From Bugula neritina (taxonomy: Eukaryota > Bryozoa > Gymnolaemata > Cheilostomatida > Bugulidae): 64,000 nucleotides of DNA. Location of the stretch: contig OZ037765.1 of assembly GCA_964035545.1 (NCBI GenBank), positions 20,530,495-20,594,494 on the forward strand, read 5' to 3'. Under the pieces are notes generated by a model that saw nothing but the letters and a program-made list of their open reading frames with translations, did not search any database and had not been told where the DNA came from. Position 1 is the stretch's first letter, and each line of letters opens with the position of its first letter. Shown one piece after another: positions 62,394-64,000 of the stretch. The position numbers were made by a program, and so were the translations under genes.

Positions 62394-63536
62394 CAGGGTT
62401 GGGGTCAATTACATGTAAATGTAATTAATTACAATTACAATTACATGAAGATTTGTCAATTACAATTATAATTACAGTTAAAACAAATGTAATTAATTAC
62501 AATTACAATTACATGGCAATGTAATTAATTACAATTACAATTACTTTTGTTCTCACAAGGAATAAATAGAAGTCACTTCTAGGGTCTAACTACCAGGGGC
62601 AGTGTTGACAGTGGTGAACCTCTTTTATTTTCTACAGTGATACTATTATGTCATTTCATACCAAATCAACCAACTTTCAAGGGGTCCCACGTCCAACTCA
62701 TATTTACACTAAATAAACCTACACATGTTCAGATTACCATTCGTGAATATTTCTGGCCTGACACAAAAACATTTTGAGAAATTACTACTTTGGTGAACAA
62801 AGATTGGAAAATATTTTGAGGAAAATTTGTGATTTATACTTTTAGACCAATTTATAAGCAATTTAAAATTTGATTAGGTGGGTATTTGCAATTTTTCAAT
62901 ATTTACAAAGATTTGTTCATATTCAATGACTTTGCATATAAGCGCACAAAGTATTCTGTAATATGTGTTGCTACTAGTGCAAATTGATAGGTAGTATCAA
63001 ATCACACAGCAAATTTTAAGGCTCAGTCTAGAAAAATGATTGAGATATAGACGTTTATAGATTAGTCTCAAAGTAGAAATCACAAATTTTCCTCAAAATG
63101 TTTCTCAACCTTTGTCCACAAAAGTAGTCAGTTCTCAAAAAAAATTTGTGTCAGGTCAGAAATACTGAAGAAGAGTACGTGAGGCATTTGTAGGTCTATT
63201 TGGTGTAAACATGAACAAAATCTGCGACGCAAATAGACGCGGGCAATTCGGTGAGCTGGCATGGAATGACCCTACTTTACTGACCTAACTATCTGAATTT
63301 GTTATTTACCAATAGGCATTGTAGAAAAAGGAGTTTTTTAAGATTTAAAAGTTTGAAGTAATTGACATGTAATTATAAAGTAATTGTAAAAATCAATTAC
63401 ATTAGATATGTAATTAATTACAATTACAATTACAATTACATTTTTAAACCTCAATTACAAATTACATTCAATTACTTGAAAAAATGTAATTAATTACAGC
63501 CAATTACAATTACAAATTACAATTACCCCAACCCTG
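62394..63536. mobile_element. Non-autonomous hAT-like fold-back transposon (1143 bp)
   Basis: Begins CAGGGTTGGGGTCAATTAC and ends TTACCCCAACCCTG, with a perfect 8-bp target duplication, ATTGCAAG, at 62386-62393 and 63537-63544. The outer arms (about 62394-62546 and 63355-63536) are inverted meshes of TAATTACAATTAC. Inside these, a second pair of long inverted arms (about 62652-62850 and 63040-63270) shares segments such as GAGGAAAATTTGTGATTT and CCTGACACAAA. No transposase frame was seen, so it must have been moved by an enzyme encoded elsewhere. Confidence 0.88.
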
Positions 63537-63851
63537 ATTGCAAGCCCCATTATTCATCTGCTTTGTCAGCTACTATAATGTCTTTCTGAAACTCTGTCTC
63601 CTTATAAAGCACAGTTCATTCTAGTTTTCTATGAAAGTCTTATCAGGTACAGAAGTGGGTAACACTACTTTTCAAATTGGCTCCTAAATTCTGGTGAAGC
63701 CCAAGATAGCTTGCTCTATATAAGTTTGAATAATGTTGAATGCAGACTAAATTGATTCGATTTTACAAGCATTTTAACTTCCTAAGCGTGACATATAAGC
63801 TTTGTTGGTAATACACCAGCTCTACAGAAATGTTAATATAATAAATAATTT

Positions 63852-63995
63852 TAGGTAAAAATGGCACCTAAACGAAAAGCCACCCCCTCCACCCCAAACC
63901 AAAAACCCTAAACTCAAACCCTCACCACCAAACTCAAACTCCTGCTCCAAACTTAAACCCACCCCAAACATTGAAAATGTGCCATTTTTACCTAC
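63852..63995. mobile_element. Miniature TA-flanked element with C-rich core
   Basis: Fourteen-base perfect terminal inverted repeats GGTAAAAATGGCAC (63854-63867) and its complement (63979-63992) are flanked by TA on each side, as in Tc1/mariner-type insertions. The inner 110 bases are strikingly A/C-only on this strand (CCCCACC, CCCTAAACTCAAACC variants) with no coding potential. Confidence 0.7.
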
Positions 63996-64000
63996 TTTTT

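Noticed and set aside
63900-63960. CCCTAA-like text suggesting telomeric repeats
   Set aside because: Only isolated CCCTAAAC/CAAACCC variants without a regular TTAGGG period, and they lie inside a miniature element with inverted ends.

Overview
The window is animal nuclear DNA: AT-rich, with GT-AG introns that join into long, phase-consistent reading frames of conserved animal proteins. An amyloid-precursor-family gene, a NEK8 kinase, a membrane-bound O-acyltransferase and an insulysin together suggest a bilaterian (or at least eumetazoan) invertebrate. The sequence alone does not name the phylum. Exon joins were made by eye from splice sites, codon phase and family resemblance, not from transcripts.

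Layout. Positions 380-3747 (+) hold the last six exons of an APP-family gene, cut by the left edge. Positions 5051-11549 (-) hold a complete 13-exon NEK8 gene (kinase plus RCC1 repeats, 647 aa), convergent with APP. From about 13.2 to 27.1 kb lies a tandem array of three intact two-coding-exon genes (-; CDS at 14628-15991, 18662-19939 and 24000-25343). They encode roughly 307-310 aa multi-pass membrane proteins that look like an animal branch of the TspO/'tryptophan-rich sensory protein' family. Positions 27292-36783 (-) hold a complete 12-exon MBOAT1/2-type lysophospholipid acyltransferase (447 aa). A LINE relic lies near 39.5-40.0 kb. Positions 41933-54669 (+) hold a complete 20-exon insulin-degrading enzyme (981 aa) ending in the peroxisomal signal SKL. 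Positions 56956-59975 (+) hold a four-coding-exon orphan gene (336 aa) with an R-N-x3-H-G motif typical of HEPN domains. The right end carries a 1.14 kb fold-back transposon with an 8-bp target duplication and a 142-bp TA-flanked miniature element.

Repeats are unusually informative. Two hAT-like miniature elements have perfect 8-bp target duplications. A minisatellite begins inside a real 5' splice site of the MBOAT gene and repeats the donor motif about six times. Imperfect ACT/AGT-type arrays lie directly 5' of three genes (NEK8, MBOAT and the HEPN-like orphan). The three TspO-like paralogues are almost identical in the 3' part of the coding region but diverged at the 5' end, a pattern that suggests gene conversion. 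The genes do not form an operon. Any functional grouping (APP and the Abeta-degrading protease IDE in one window) is a curiosity of linkage rather than demonstrated biology.
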